Shown here: positions 14,464 to 20,997 of the stretch, in pieces | Layout of the letters: each line of letters begins with the position of its first letter | Numbering within the stretch: position 1 is the first letter of the stretch | Origin: a virus | Direction: 5' to 3' (one strand) | IMG/VR virus record: IMGVR_UViG_3300042542_003213 | Location: 1-37,594 of that record | DNA: 37,594 nt | The notes under the pieces: model-generated | Database searches by the model: none | Seen by the model: the letters and a program-made list of their open reading frames with translations, nothing else | What the model was told of the DNA's origin: nothing | Position numbers and translations under genes: made by a program

Positions 14464-14830
14464 CGGGGGCACTCCTTTGTCCGTCCTGATAGGTAAGAGC
14501 GGCAAGAGCGCGCCCATCACACTCAGCGTCTCCCTCAATCTTGGCGATGGCGGCGGTGAGGCGGGTGAACGCATCACCTGCAACTTTGCCACAGTCCGTC
14601 CGGCACTGTTCTTTGCTTCTGCGGCACGGAGCTTCTGCCCCACCGTGGCAGGCATATTCGCGCAAAGCCTCCCGCGCCTCCCGCATTGCTTCCAGCGCCT
14701 CGGCTGTCGCTGTGTGGCGGTGGCGGGCGAAGGCTTCTGCAAGTGTGTCCGTGCTGTGCCAACGCGCCCATGCGAATGCCGCAGCATCCCGATCCGCTTG
14801 CGTCACCTGCACCTGCTCTTGTTCGGTCAT
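14450..14830 (-). CDS. Hypothetical helical protein (126 aa)
   Basis: Start chosen at 14830 because of the upstream GGGAGAA and the single base separating it from the previous stop. The product (MTEQEQVQVTQADRDAAAFA) has 'RHRHTATAEALEAMREAREA', a typical phage early-protein composition, and Cys residues around 'CHGGAEAPC' and 'KEQCRTDC'. No catalytic motif is visible. Probably an accessory early protein. Confidence 0.7.
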   Translation of the reverse strand: MTEQEQVQVTQADRDAAAFAWARWHSTDTLAEAFARHRHTATAEALEAMREAREALREYACHGGAEAPCRRSKEQCRTDCGKVAGDAFTRLTAAIAKIEGDAECDGRALAALTYQDGQRSAPDGGN

Positions 14831-14831
14831 G

Positions 14832-15185
14832 TCATTCTCCCGTCTGATAGGCGCGGATGCGGCGGGCCATTTGCTTCGCGGCTGCATAAAGAGAATTGCA
14901 CCATTCCGATGACTCGTGAGCCATCTCATCCAACTCTGCTTCACTCGGCCACCGTGGCTGGCACTCACCCATCGGCGGGGCTTTGGCGAAGGCTGCGATG
15001 AGGCCGCGGATGTTAGCCTTGTCAATTTCGTCTAACGGGTCGCACGTCAGGTCGAGCTCTCCGTCTCTCATGTAATACGCCTCAAGCGCCGGTCGCCATG
15101 CCTCGTAATCCGGCTCGGCGTCGATCTCAGCAAGTCGGGCCTGTCGCTCGGCAATCTCTGCCAGCAGGGTTTCGCGTTCGGTCAT
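14832..15185 (-). CDS. Hypothetical helical protein (117 aa)
   Basis: Starts at 15185 (MTERETLLAEIAERQARLAE) after AAAGGAG, and the start overlaps the upstream stop as ATGA. The N-terminal helix is coiled-coil-prone. The remainder is acidic with aromatic residues (YEAWRPALEAYYMRDGELDL) and a C-terminal helix (LYAAAKQMARRIRAYQ). No recognised domain. Confidence 0.7.
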   Translation of the reverse strand: MTERETLLAEIAERQARLAEIDAEPDYEAWRPALEAYYMRDGELDLTCDPLDEIDKANIRGLIAAFAKAPPMGECQPRWPSEAELDEMAHESSEWCNSLYAAAKQMARRIRAYQTGE

Positions 15186-15355
15186 GCGGGTTGCTCCTTT
15201 CGGGCGGATTCAACGGTTACGATGCGCCGCTTGCCCCGCCATTCAATTTCAAAAACGGCCCTTGTGCCGATTGTTTGTGACTCAAGACCGGCAACAGCGA
15301 ACAACAGTTCCGAGCCAAACGCCTGCACCGTCTCTTGAATGTCAGGATCGGTCAC
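15182..15355 (-). CDS. Small hypothetical protein (57 aa), GTG start
   Basis: Begins with GTG at 15355 overlapping the upstream stop as GTGA, and ends overlapping the next ATG as ATGA. The product is MTDPDIQETVQAFGSELLFA then a short beta region (AVFEIEWRGKRRIVTVES). Coupling on both sides supports translation. It is easy to miss because of its length and GTG start. Function unknown. Confidence 0.65.
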   Translation of the reverse strand: MTDPDIQETVQAFGSELLFAVAGLESQTIGTRAVFEIEWRGKRRIVTVESARKEQPA

Positions 15356-15537
15356 AGACTGCGCTCTTGATTATGGTAATCTTCATAGCCCAAAAGCGCC
15401 GCGCGCAGGGTTTCCAAATCACCTATTGCGCATGTTTCCCAATCGGGGCGGCGCTCACCACGTTCGGCGCTTTCCCAACCAAAGCGGTAAGCGTCGGTTT
15501 CTTGGATTTCGATGCGGTGGTTTCCAATTTTACTCAT
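15352..15537 (-). CDS. Small hypothetical protein (61 aa)
   Basis: Start at 15537 (MSKIGNHRIEIQETDAYRFG), overlapping the stop of the 25-residue gene as ATGA, with GGGAGACG upstream. Content is charged and aromatic (WESAERGERRPDWETCAIGD). It resembles small phage early proteins of unknown function. Confidence 0.65.
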   Translation of the reverse strand: MSKIGNHRIEIQETDAYRFGWESAERGERRPDWETCAIGDLETLRAALLGYEDYHNQERSL

Positions 15538-15611
15538 GCTTCGTCTCCCCCACAATGGAAGCATCGTGTTTCATAAACCGCAGATAGCGGTAAGCGATGT
15601 TGCCGCGTCAT
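15534..15611 (-). CDS. 25-residue microprotein with a CxxC motif
   Basis: ATG at 15611 overlaps the upstream stop as ATGA, and its TGA overlaps the downstream ATG as ATGA, so it fills exactly the space between two genes. The product starts MTRQHRLPLSAVYETRC and continues FHCGGDEA. The CFHCGG sequence resembles half of a zinc ribbon. Perfect fitting at both ends argues against chance. It could dimerise around a metal, or act as a coupling peptide. Confidence 0.6.
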   Translation of the reverse strand: MTRQHRLPLSAVYETRCFHCGGDEA

Positions 15612-15916
15612 CCGTCGATACGGGCGAGAAGGGCGCGGGCGGTGACTTCAGCACGCTTAAGGTCGCTTTGTGCCCAACCCTTGAACGCGCCCCGCCCATC
15701 CATCGTGGGGTCATAGCGAGCGCTTTCGACAAACCCCCGCAGCGCCTCGACCAGTTCCGGCGCGGCTGCGATCAGGCGGGCGTTGGCTTCGTTCGGCATT
15801 TCCGAATAGCGCGGGATTTTAGCAATGCGCGGAACCCATGTTGACTTGTCGCCAATAATCCAGCGGTCGCCGTTAGGATCGGTATCCCAAGCCCAAGGCC
15901 CATTCGTGTAAGTCAT
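15608..15916 (-). CDS. Phage early protein of the 'NARLIAAAPEL' type (102 aa)
   Basis: Start at 15916 overlaps the upstream stop as ATGA. The N-terminus MTYTNGPWAWDTDPNGDRWI and the 'NEANARLIAAAPELVEALRG' motif are characteristic of a very widespread phage protein group found in early, often ead/Ea22-like, regions. Its biochemical role is not established. C-terminal helices are charged. It is the most family-typical of this operon's small proteins. Confidence 0.75.
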   Translation of the reverse strand: MTYTNGPWAWDTDPNGDRWIIGDKSTWVPRIAKIPRYSEMPNEANARLIAAAPELVEALRGFVESARYDPTMDGRGAFKGWAQSDLKRAEVTARALLARIDG

Positions 15917-16011
15917 CGTGCAATCTCCATAATCAAGGCCATCACGATCAGGCCGGATGATAGCAGCAGGGTGCCGCCGAATATGCGGGCGAGGTTGTAG
16001 GCTGCGGTCAT
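15913..16011 (-). CDS. 32-residue membrane microprotein
   Basis: Start at 16011 overlaps the upstream stop as TGATG; its stop overlaps the next ATG as ATGA. The product (MTAAYNLARIFGGTLLLSSG then LIVMALIMEIAR) is almost entirely one hydrophobic helix. It follows another single-span membrane gene, suggesting a pair acting at the inner membrane. Function unknown. Confidence 0.6.
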   Translation of the reverse strand: MTAAYNLARIFGGTLLLSSGLIVMALIMEIAR

Positions 16012-16172
16012 CACATCACCCCCTTAAACGCGGCCCAAATGCCGCCGCCAATTGCCAGCCAAGCGATCCCGCTAAAACAAAGCCCCCAGCCCATACCCCG
16101 CCAGAACGCCCAATCATCGGGCTGCTCAGGCTCCATCAGGTCGAGCATGTGTTCAAACTCTTGGGGGGTCAT
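16011..16172 (-). CDS. Small membrane protein (53 aa)
   Basis: Starts at 16172, overlapping the HNH gene's stop as ATGA. The N-terminal half is acidic (MTPQEFEHMLDLMEPEQPDD). The C-terminal half is a Trp/Gly-rich membrane helix (LCFSGIAWLAIGGGIWAAF) with a Lys at the end. Together with the downstream 32-residue protein it may affect the host membrane early in infection. Confidence 0.62.
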   Translation of the reverse strand: MTPQEFEHMLDLMEPEQPDDWAFWRGMGWGLCFSGIAWLAIGGGIWAAFKGVM

Positions 16173-16702
16173 GCTGCTCTCCCAAATTCACCATGATGAA
16201 GGTCAACCGCCTGGCAGTAAGCAGCGTAAGCGGCTTCTCGGGTTCCGAAACTGCCGAGATGGATTTGCTTGCCGTTCTTCCTGATGTCGGCGCGCCAGCA
16301 ATTAGCGCGCTTATGCCAAGAAACGCCCTTGAAGCCGGACGTGTTGTTGATCTGCGCCCCACGGTTCATGTTGTTTTGGGAAAATGTGGCCTCGCGCAAA
16401 TTGCAAATGCGGTTATCCATTCTATCCCCGTTGATGTGATCAACATGGGTCTCGGGCCAGCGACCGTAATGCATCGCCCATATGACCCTATGGGCCAGGT
16501 ATTGGGTGCCAAGAATGCCACCGACGCGATAACCGTTTGAATTGGCAGTCATGGCGGGTTTCCCCGCAAGAGCCGAATTAAATTGCTTTGCCCTTCCGCC
16601 ATCGCCCGCAATTTCTGCCGTGCGGGGCTTCCACCGCAATTCACCTGTCGCAGGGTCATAATCTAGCAATTGCCGCAAAACTTGTGGGTCTGGATTGCTC
16701 AC
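16169..16702 (-). CDS. HNH endonuclease with C-terminal AP2 DNA-binding domain
   Basis: 177 residues. The HNH core at about 80-112 reads YLAHRVIWAMHYGRWPETHV, then DHINGDRMDNR and NLREAT, matching HNH_3-type homing-like nucleases (His and Asn ligands visible). A C-terminal AP2 domain at about 120-165 (GFKGVSWHKRANCWRADIRK, LGSFGTREAAYAAY) gives DNA recognition. Such genes are mobile within phage genomes and cut DNA. It is coupled by ATGA at both ends, so it has become an integral operon member rather than a recent loose insertion. Confidence 0.9.
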   Translation of the reverse strand: MSNPDPQVLRQLLDYDPATGELRWKPRTAEIAGDGGRAKQFNSALAGKPAMTANSNGYRVGGILGTQYLAHRVIWAMHYGRWPETHVDHINGDRMDNRICNLREATFSQNNMNRGAQINNTSGFKGVSWHKRANCWRADIRKNGKQIHLGSFGTREAAYAAYCQAVDLHHGEFGRAA

Positions 16703-16887
16703 AGCCAGTCCCTTTCGAGTTCCGCGCGGCGTTCCGGCGACATTGCGGCAAGCGATGCTGTTGCGCGTGCAATCTCGGGAAACGCATCTGCATCGGTTAC
16801 GTCAACCGGAGCGGCGATGGGCTTGAACGGCGCAAGGTCTGCGAGAACGGCGTCCATGACGCGGGCGTTTTGGGCTGTGCGGCTCAT
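16699..16887 (-). CDS. Small hypothetical protein (62 aa)
   Basis: Starts at 16887, overlapping the first operon gene's stop as ATGA, and ends coupled to the HNH gene. It encodes MSRTAQNARVMDAVLADLAP and ends helical (ARATASLAAMSPERRAELER). Acidic with no recognised domain. Confidence 0.65.
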   Translation of the reverse strand: MSRTAQNARVMDAVLADLAPFKPIAAPVDVTDADAFPEIARATASLAAMSPERRAELERDWL

Positions 16888-17174
16888 GCCGACACCATGC
16901 CGTAAGTGCTGCGAACAGGGGCAAGCAACAAATCGCAGCCATCGGGATCGTCAAACATCGGGACGATAGTGATTTTGTTGGGCCACTTGCGACCGTGTAC
17001 CCACTGCGTCCGCGCATTGTGCAGCGCATGGCTCTCGGCCACCTGAGGCAGAGCATAGCTGTAGCATTCCCAGCTATACACGGTCGGCTCTGCCAGCGAC
17101 TTGCCGAAGCAATCCACGTCAAGCGTGATCGTCGCAAGCCACTTCTGGCGATAGGTGCGCGGGGTGTTGGTCAT
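16884..17174 (-). CDS. First gene of the leftward operon, hypothetical (96 aa)
   Basis: Start at 17174 (MTNTPRTYRQKWLATITLDV) is preceded by GGAGA and lies about 27 bases downstream of a candidate leftward -10. The protein has beta-type segments with aromatic residues (WECYSYALPQVAESHALHNA) and no catalytic motif. As the promoter-proximal gene it should be the most strongly expressed early product. Function unknown. Confidence 0.7.
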   Translation of the reverse strand: MTNTPRTYRQKWLATITLDVDCFGKSLAEPTVYSWECYSYALPQVAESHALHNARTQWVHGRKWPNKITIVPMFDDPDGCDLLLAPVRSTYGMVSA

Positions 17175-17200
17175 CTCGTTTCTCCGTGTTGGTGTCACCA

Positions 17201-17229
17201 TCATTAGACGCAGCCAAAACACATTGCAA
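17201..17229 (-). promoter_or_regulatory. Candidate leftward early promoter
   Basis: On the minus strand TTGCAA (17224-17229) and TAATGA (17201-17206) are separated by exactly 17 bases. This resembles sigma-70 -35 and -10 boxes and points into the 16-gene leftward operon. It is the only A+T-rich spot in the divergent region suited to this role. Confidence 0.55.
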
Positions 17230-17251
17230 GCACAAAAATGCACAACAGTGC
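17230..17251. promoter_or_regulatory. Candidate operator between divergent promoters
   Basis: GCACAA is repeated at 17230-17235 and 17240-17245. The second copy belongs to an inverted repeat GCAC-AACA-GTGC (17240-17251). The cluster lies between the two divergent promoter candidates, next to the Cro-like gene, which is where its product would be expected to bind. Confidence 0.5.
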
Positions 17252-17253
17252 GC

Positions 17254-17282
17254 TTGACTAGAAACAAATGCGCGGCTATCGG
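17254..17282 (+). promoter_or_regulatory. Candidate rightward early promoter
   Basis: TTGACT (17254-17259) is a near-consensus -35. Seventeen bases on is TATCGG (17277-17282), a weak -10. Predicted transcription would start at or beside the ATG at 17289, so the regulator mRNA may be leaderless. No Shine-Dalgarno is visible there, which is consistent. Confidence 0.5.
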
Positions 17283-17288
17283 TTGGCT

Positions 17289-17477
17289 ATGGAAAACGCA
17301 ATCACCCCCGAACAAGTGCGCCAGGCTGCGTTTGATGCGCGGCTTACGCTGTCCGATTTTCTGAACGGTGCGGGCGTGTCCCGATCCACGTTCTACGCAT
17401 GGGAGCGCACAAAGCAGCCCCCCAAGCGCCCCCTTACGCTCGCCAAGCTGGCGGATGCTGTGCAGGCCGTGGCATGA
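17289..17477 (+). CDS. Cro-like helix-turn-helix regulator (62 aa)
   Basis: Start at ATG 17289 (MENAITPEQVRQAAFDARLT). The helix-turn-helix is TLSDFLNGAGVSRSTFYAWE, followed by a basic/Pro stretch (RTKQPPKRP) and a helix. Size and position beside a divergent promoter fit a Cro-type repressor. The likely targets are the GCAC-containing repeats at 17230-17251. The regulator's stop overlaps the RusA start, so it leads the rightward early operon. No CI partner is visible in the window. Confidence 0.78.
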   Translation: MENAITPEQVRQAAFDARLTLSDFLNGAGVSRSTFYAWERTKQPPKRPLTLAKLADAVQAVA

Positions 17478-17890
17478 ACGCGCCCCTGATCGCAGCGCAG
17501 TCCCGCGATGGCGCATTAACCACGGGCGGCGTTAAGTGCGGCGGCATTGTCCTCCCGTTTCCTCCGAAGGTGCTTTGGCCGAACGGTCGCACCCTTAACC
17601 ACAAGTTCAAGGCGGCGGCTTTCAAGAAGGCCCGCGAGCAAGCGGCATGGGCCGCCAAGGCGGCGAACGTGCGCGTCGGCGATAGCCCGATCCCCGTTCA
17701 CCTGATCATCAAACCGAAGGCCAAGGGGCCAGCGCCAGACGCGGATAACTGTGTCTCGGCGGCAAAAGCCTACTTGGACGGCATCGCCGCAGCCATTGGA
17801 ATTAACGACCGCCACTTCGCCGCGCCCACGGTGGAGATTGATGGCGAACGCTCTGGGCAGTTTATCATCACGGTAGGAGAACCGCAATGA
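17474..17890 (+). CDS. RusA-like Holliday junction resolvase
   Basis: 138 residues from ATG 17474, overlapping the regulator stop as ATGA. It starts with an internal beta strand (IVLPFPPKVLWPNGRTLNHK) typical of RusA. The conserved acidic motif PDADNCVSAAKAYLDGIAAA is followed by 'GINDRHF', where the family's catalytic acidic residues lie (D-x-DN and ND). It should resolve Holliday or branched junctions during phage replication and before packaging. It is the first gene of a recombination block. Confidence 0.88.
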   Translation: MNAPLIAAQSRDGALTTGGVKCGGIVLPFPPKVLWPNGRTLNHKFKAAAFKKAREQAAWAAKAANVRVGDSPIPVHLIIKPKAKGPAPDADNCVSAAKAYLDGIAAAIGINDRHFAAPTVEIDGERSGQFIITVGEPQ

Positions 17891-18615
17891 CGACGCAGAC
17901 CAAGACCAAACCTCCGCAAAACGTATATCAAAAGATTGCCACGGTGCAGGCCGAATTGGCGAAGATCGGCATCAGCAAGAGCCGCAAGAACCAAACACCC
18001 GGCGCGCAATACAACTTTCGCGGCATTGACGAGGTGTATAACACGCTCGCCCCGCTGATGGCGGATAACGGGCTTTGCATCCTGCCCCGCATTGTTGAAC
18101 ACACAATGTCAGATCGCGGCAAGACCCGCAACGGCAACGCGATCTATTCCGCAATCGTCACGGCAGAGTTCGACTTCGTGAGCGCAGACGATGGCACAAT
18201 TCACGTTGTCCGCACAATGGGCGAGGCAATGGATAGCAGCGACAAGGCCACGAACAAAGCCATGTCGGCAGCTTACAAATACGCGGCGCTGATGACGTTT
18301 GCCATCCCGACTGAAGGTGACAATGACGCGGACGCGCACACGCATGAAGTTATCCCCACCGCGCCCGCTGAGAAAGTAGCACCGCCGCCTGTGAACGACG
18401 CACAGCTTGACGAACTGCAAATTCTTTTCGACCAGCTCGACGTTCCCGTTGCCGACTTCCTCGCTGTCGCCAAGGTGCCCAACCTGAAGGCACTGCCCGC
18501 ACCCTGGTTTGACCGCGCTAAGAAGTGGGTCAACGACAAGGCAGCGGAAAAGCGCGCCAAGCAAGACGACACGCTTGCGGATGACGCTGCGTTTCTGGCG
18601 GGAGATGTGGCATGA
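17887..18615 (+). CDS. ERF-family single-strand annealing recombinase
   Basis: 242 residues, coupled to RusA by ATGA. The N-terminal 135 residues match the ERF family: 'YQKIATVQAELAKIGISKS', 'YNFRGIDEVYNTLAPLMADN', 'DDGTIHVVRTMGEAMDSSDK' and 'NKAMSAAYKYAALMTFAIPT'. The C-terminal part is acidic and helical. ERF proteins anneal complementary single strands and promote circularisation or recombination. Neighbouring exonuclease, SSB-like and NinB genes form the rest of the pathway. Confidence 0.92.
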   Translation: MTTQTKTKPPQNVYQKIATVQAELAKIGISKSRKNQTPGAQYNFRGIDEVYNTLAPLMADNGLCILPRIVEHTMSDRGKTRNGNAIYSAIVTAEFDFVSADDGTIHVVRTMGEAMDSSDKATNKAMSAAYKYAALMTFAIPTEGDNDADAHTHEVIPTAPAEKVAPPPVNDAQLDELQILFDQLDVPVADFLAVAKVPNLKALPAPWFDRAKKWVNDKAAEKRAKQDDTLADDAAFLAGDVA

Positions 18616-19286
18616 TCGACGTGTATATTGATATAGAGACAGTGCCGAACCAGTCGCCCGAATACCGCGCCAAGGTTCGCGCTGGCATCAAAGCACCTGC
18701 GTCATACAAAAAGCCCGAAAGCATCGCGCAATGGCTTGCCGAGAACGCAGACGCGGAAGCAGACACGCAGATTGCCAAGACCAGCTTTGACCCTGCGGCA
18801 GGGCATATTGTGTGCATCGGCTTTTCAATCGCAGGCGGGCCTACCTATGCATTGTCCGCTACATCGGTGGAAGATGAAAAGACCATCCTGATTGCGTTCT
18901 TTGAAGCGTTGCGCCACCAGTTGCCAGACAACCCCGGCGTTGTGCGTTTCATCGGCCACTACATCACCGGCTTCGACTTGCGTTTCATCATCAACCGCGC
19001 AATCGTTCTCGGCGTGCCGATCCCGTCAATTATCCCCCGCGACATCAAGCCGTGGTCGCAAGATATTTTCGACACAATGGTCGCATGGTCAGGCCCGAAA
19101 GACCGCATCAGCCAAGCCAACCTTGCCGATGCACTAGGTATCGACGGGAACAAGGGCGACTTTGACGGTTCGCAAGTTGCCGAGGCTTGGGCGCGCGGCG
19201 AACATGAACGGATTGCAGAATATTGCCGGGGTGACGTTGAGACTGTCCGCGCAATTCATCGCCGCTTTGTTGCGGTTGGATATTAA
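18612..19286 (+). CDS. DnaQ-like 3'-5' exonuclease (PolB-proofreading-like)
   Basis: 224 residues, coupled by ATGA to the ERF gene. ExoI motif is VYIDIETVP (D7, E9). ExoII is 'FIGHYITGFDLRFIINRAIV', with D near residue 118. ExoIII is 'YCRGDVETVRAIHRRF', giving the conserved Tyr and Asp. These are the metal-binding residues of DEDDy exonucleases. It probably makes or trims single strands for the ERF protein. Confidence 0.88.
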   Translation: MIDVYIDIETVPNQSPEYRAKVRAGIKAPASYKKPESIAQWLAENADAEADTQIAKTSFDPAAGHIVCIGFSIAGGPTYALSATSVEDEKTILIAFFEALRHQLPDNPGVVRFIGHYITGFDLRFIINRAIVLGVPIPSIIPRDIKPWSQDIFDTMVAWSGPKDRISQANLADALGIDGNKGDFDGSQVAEAWARGEHERIAEYCRGDVETVRAIHRRFVAVGY

Positions 19287-19297
19287 GGAGAACACAC

Positions 19298-19573
19298 ATG
19301 AGCAACCGTAAAGACATCATGACCCCCCGCGCTGGCAAGGACGGCAAGACCTACTGGACGCGCATCGGCACGGCATGGGAAGGCCCGAAAGGCATCCAGC
19401 TTGTGTTTGACGCGCTGCCGATCCCTGACAGCGAGGGCCGCGTGGTCGCCAACCTGTTCGAGCCGCGTGAGCCTAACGGCGGGCGGCGTGACGAACAGCA
19501 CCGGCAGAACCTCGGGCGCGGGCAGCAGTCCGGTGGCTTCGACGACTTGGACGACGAAATCCCGCCTTTCTGA
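19298..19573 (+). CDS. Small protein with SSB-like acidic C-terminal tail (91 aa)
   Basis: ATG 19298 follows AAGGAG. The N-terminal part is a short beta-rich basic segment (DGKTYWTRIGTAWEGPKGIQ), too short for a complete bacterial SSB OB-fold. The C-terminus is Gly/Gln-rich then DDLDDEIPPF, strikingly like the SSB tail (DDDIPF) that recruits repair proteins. Sitting between the exonuclease and NinB, it may be a minimal single-strand binding protein or a decoy tail for host SSB partners. Confidence 0.7.
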   Translation: MSNRKDIMTPRAGKDGKTYWTRIGTAWEGPKGIQLVFDALPIPDSEGRVVANLFEPREPNGGRRDEQHRQNLGRGQQSGGFDDLDDEIPPF

Positions 19574-19605
19574 CGCGGTGGGGCCGGGTCCCCCTCTCCC
19601 TCCGC

Positions 19606-19636
19606 TGGCAGACCGGGGCCGCGTTGGCGTCTGCCA
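19606..19636 (+). other. Intergenic hairpin in the recombination operon
   Basis: TGGCAGAC (19606-19613) and GTCTGCCA (19629-19636) form a perfect eight-base stem around a 15-base G+C-rich loop, in the 86-base gap between the SSB-tail gene and the HNH-like gene. There is no U-tract, so it is more likely a processing or stability element than a terminator. Confidence 0.5.
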
Positions 19637-19659
19637 CCTTTACAGCCTAGGAGACGGCT

Positions 19660-19995
19660 ATGCTAATCCGCAAACTCCCCAAGAAACCTAAGCGCGAAAG
19701 CCGCTTCCGCTCGCAACGGCACTTAAACTTTGTCCGCAGCCATGCCTGCGTGGTCTGTGACGCTGAGGCACCGATTGAGGCCGCGCACGTTCGCTTGGGA
19801 TCGGGCGCTGGTATGGGGCAAAAGCCGCACGATTACTTAGCCGTCCCGCTGTGCAAGACCTGCCACGCTGCGCAACATAGGCATGGGGAGCGCACGTTCT
19901 GGCAAGACGACGATGTGCAAGCCATCATGGGCGAGTTGATCCGCACCAGCCCCGTAAGGCGCGAGATAGAGGCACACAGGGCGGAACATGGCTAA
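19660..19995 (+). CDS. HNH-like nuclease of the YbcO/Ref/DUF968 type
   Basis: 111 residues with a basic N-terminus (KLPKKPKRESRFRSQRHLNF). The metal and catalytic pattern is C-V-V-C, 'AAHVRLGSGAGMGQKPHDYL', 'VPLCKTCHAAQHRHGE'. This arrangement (Cys pair, His, KP-D, C-x2-CH, H) is that of small phage recombination nucleases. GGAG precedes the ATG. It overlaps ninB by eight bases. The likely role is cutting DNA during recombination or replication. Confidence 0.8.
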   Translation: MLIRKLPKKPKRESRFRSQRHLNFVRSHACVVCDAEAPIEAAHVRLGSGAGMGQKPHDYLAVPLCKTCHAAQHRHGERTFWQDDDVQAIMGELIRTSPVRREIEAHRAEHG

Positions 19996-20365
19996 TATCT
20001 TCCTGCTAGGCCCAAGCCAAAAAGCCTACGCCAAGCGCCTTATCGACGAAGCCTCGCCGGACATGGTTTGCAGGCTAGGCAAGGCCACGCGCTCCGACAA
20101 GCAGAACCGCAAGCTGTGGCCGATGATTGCCGATCTGAAGCGCCAGGTGCCGGACATGGCCCCGTTCACCGCCGAGCAAATCAAACTGCGGTTTCTTAAC
20201 GCGCTGGGTGTGGAAATGCAATTCCTGCCAGCGATTGAGGGCGGCGGAATGTTCCCAGTTGGAATGCGCAGTTCGACGCTGACGAAAGAGCAATTTGCCG
20301 GATTGATCGAGCTGCTTTACGCCTATGGGACGCAGCACGATGTCCAATGGACTGACCCCGCATAG
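19988..20365 (+). CDS. ninB: NinB (Orf) recombination mediator, complete copy
   Basis: 125 residues. The N-terminus reads 'FLLGPSQKAYAKRLIDEA', then 'RSDKQNRKLWPMIADLKRQV', 'EQIKLRFLNALGVEMQFLPA' and 'MRSSTLTKEQFAGLIELLYA'. This is the full pattern and length of lambda-type NinB/Orf. Orf binds SSB-coated DNA and helps load recombinases. A second, N-terminally lost copy lies at 22044-22310, fused to a methyltransferase piece. The last 85 residues of the two copies differ at nine positions by my count. Confidence 0.92.
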   Translation: MANIFLLGPSQKAYAKRLIDEASPDMVCRLGKATRSDKQNRKLWPMIADLKRQVPDMAPFTAEQIKLRFLNALGVEMQFLPAIEGGGMFPVGMRSSTLTKEQFAGLIELLYAYGTQHDVQWTDPA

Positions 20366-20469
20366 CCGCTTGCAATCGGTTCCGGGTATGTTAAACAAGT
20401 CGGGCGGGGTGATGCGCAAACATCTGCCCCGCCCTAACACAAACGCGGAGACACGCGCCTATGCCTTCC
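20099..20469 (+). repeat. Duplicated ninB segment, copy A
   Basis: From AAGCAG at 20099 through the ninB 3' end, the following intergenic hairpin and the first codons of the next gene, this DNA is strongly similar to 22044-22438 in direct orientation. Divergence is visible (about one residue in ten), so it is either an older duplication or recombination between related phages. Confidence 0.8.
20402..20434 (+). ncRNA. Intergenic hairpin after ninB, copy A (possible structured RNA)
   Basis: Outer arms GGGCGGGG (20402-20409) and CCCCGCCC (20427-20434) pair perfectly. Inner arms GATG (20411-20414) and CATC (20421-20424) pair around CGCAAA. No U-tract follows. The homologous hairpin at 22370-22402 has different bases in both arms but keeps pairing, so the structure itself seems to be conserved. 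It lies 26 bases before a start codon. Confidence 0.6.
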
Positions 20470-20997
20470 CAAGATATTACCGCCACCGATGCGTCTGCGC
20501 AAGCTGCGGACGACCTAAAACGCTATCGGGCGTTTATTGCGTCACGCGCGGTTGCCGGACAGATGCAGGGATTTACCCCGCACGAATTGAACCCGATGGC
20601 AAAGGCGCACCAGCGCGCTGCGTTGGACTTTGCGCTGCGCCGGGGCAAGTCGGCTGCGTTCCTTGATACCGGCCTAGGCAAGTCGTTTATTGAATTGGAA
20701 TTTGCGCGCCAGTGCGCCGAGGAAACCGGCAAGCCTTCACTTATCCTTACGCCGCTCGCGGTCGCTGGGCAGATGGTGCGCGAGGGCAATAAGTTTGGCA
20801 TCGACGCGCGCCAGATACGCGAGCAATCCGAAGTCGGCGCGGGCGTTATGGTGGCAAACTATGAGCGCCTGCCCAAGCTTGACCCTGAAACATTTGGCGC
20901 TGTCATTCTTGACGAAAGCAGCATCCTGAAAAGCTACGCAGGCCAGGCTTTAGAGACGATTTTGCGACCCACGCGAGCACCTTCGGCCTCACGTTAG
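20461..20997 (+). pseudogene. N-terminal fragment of a SNF2/DEAD-type helicase
   Basis: 178 residues. It contains the Q-like and Walker A region (HQRAALDFALRRGKSAAFLD then TGLGKS), motif Ia (LILTPLAVAGQMVREG) and a DEAD-box equivalent 'VILDESSILK'. Homology ends there at 'KSYAGQ', after which 'ALETILRPTRAPSASR' runs to a stop. The rest of the helicase, usually fused to a DNA methylase in such phages, is missing. A methylase piece appears 730 bases downstream. The fragment retains ATP-binding motifs but is unlikely to be a working helicase. The start ATG 20461 is shared with the duplicated segment. Confidence 0.8.

Noticed and set aside
14369-15001. 210-codon plus-strand frame opposite the leftward operon
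   Set aside because: The minus strand here has several coupled genes with ribosome sites; this frame has neither coupling nor SD.
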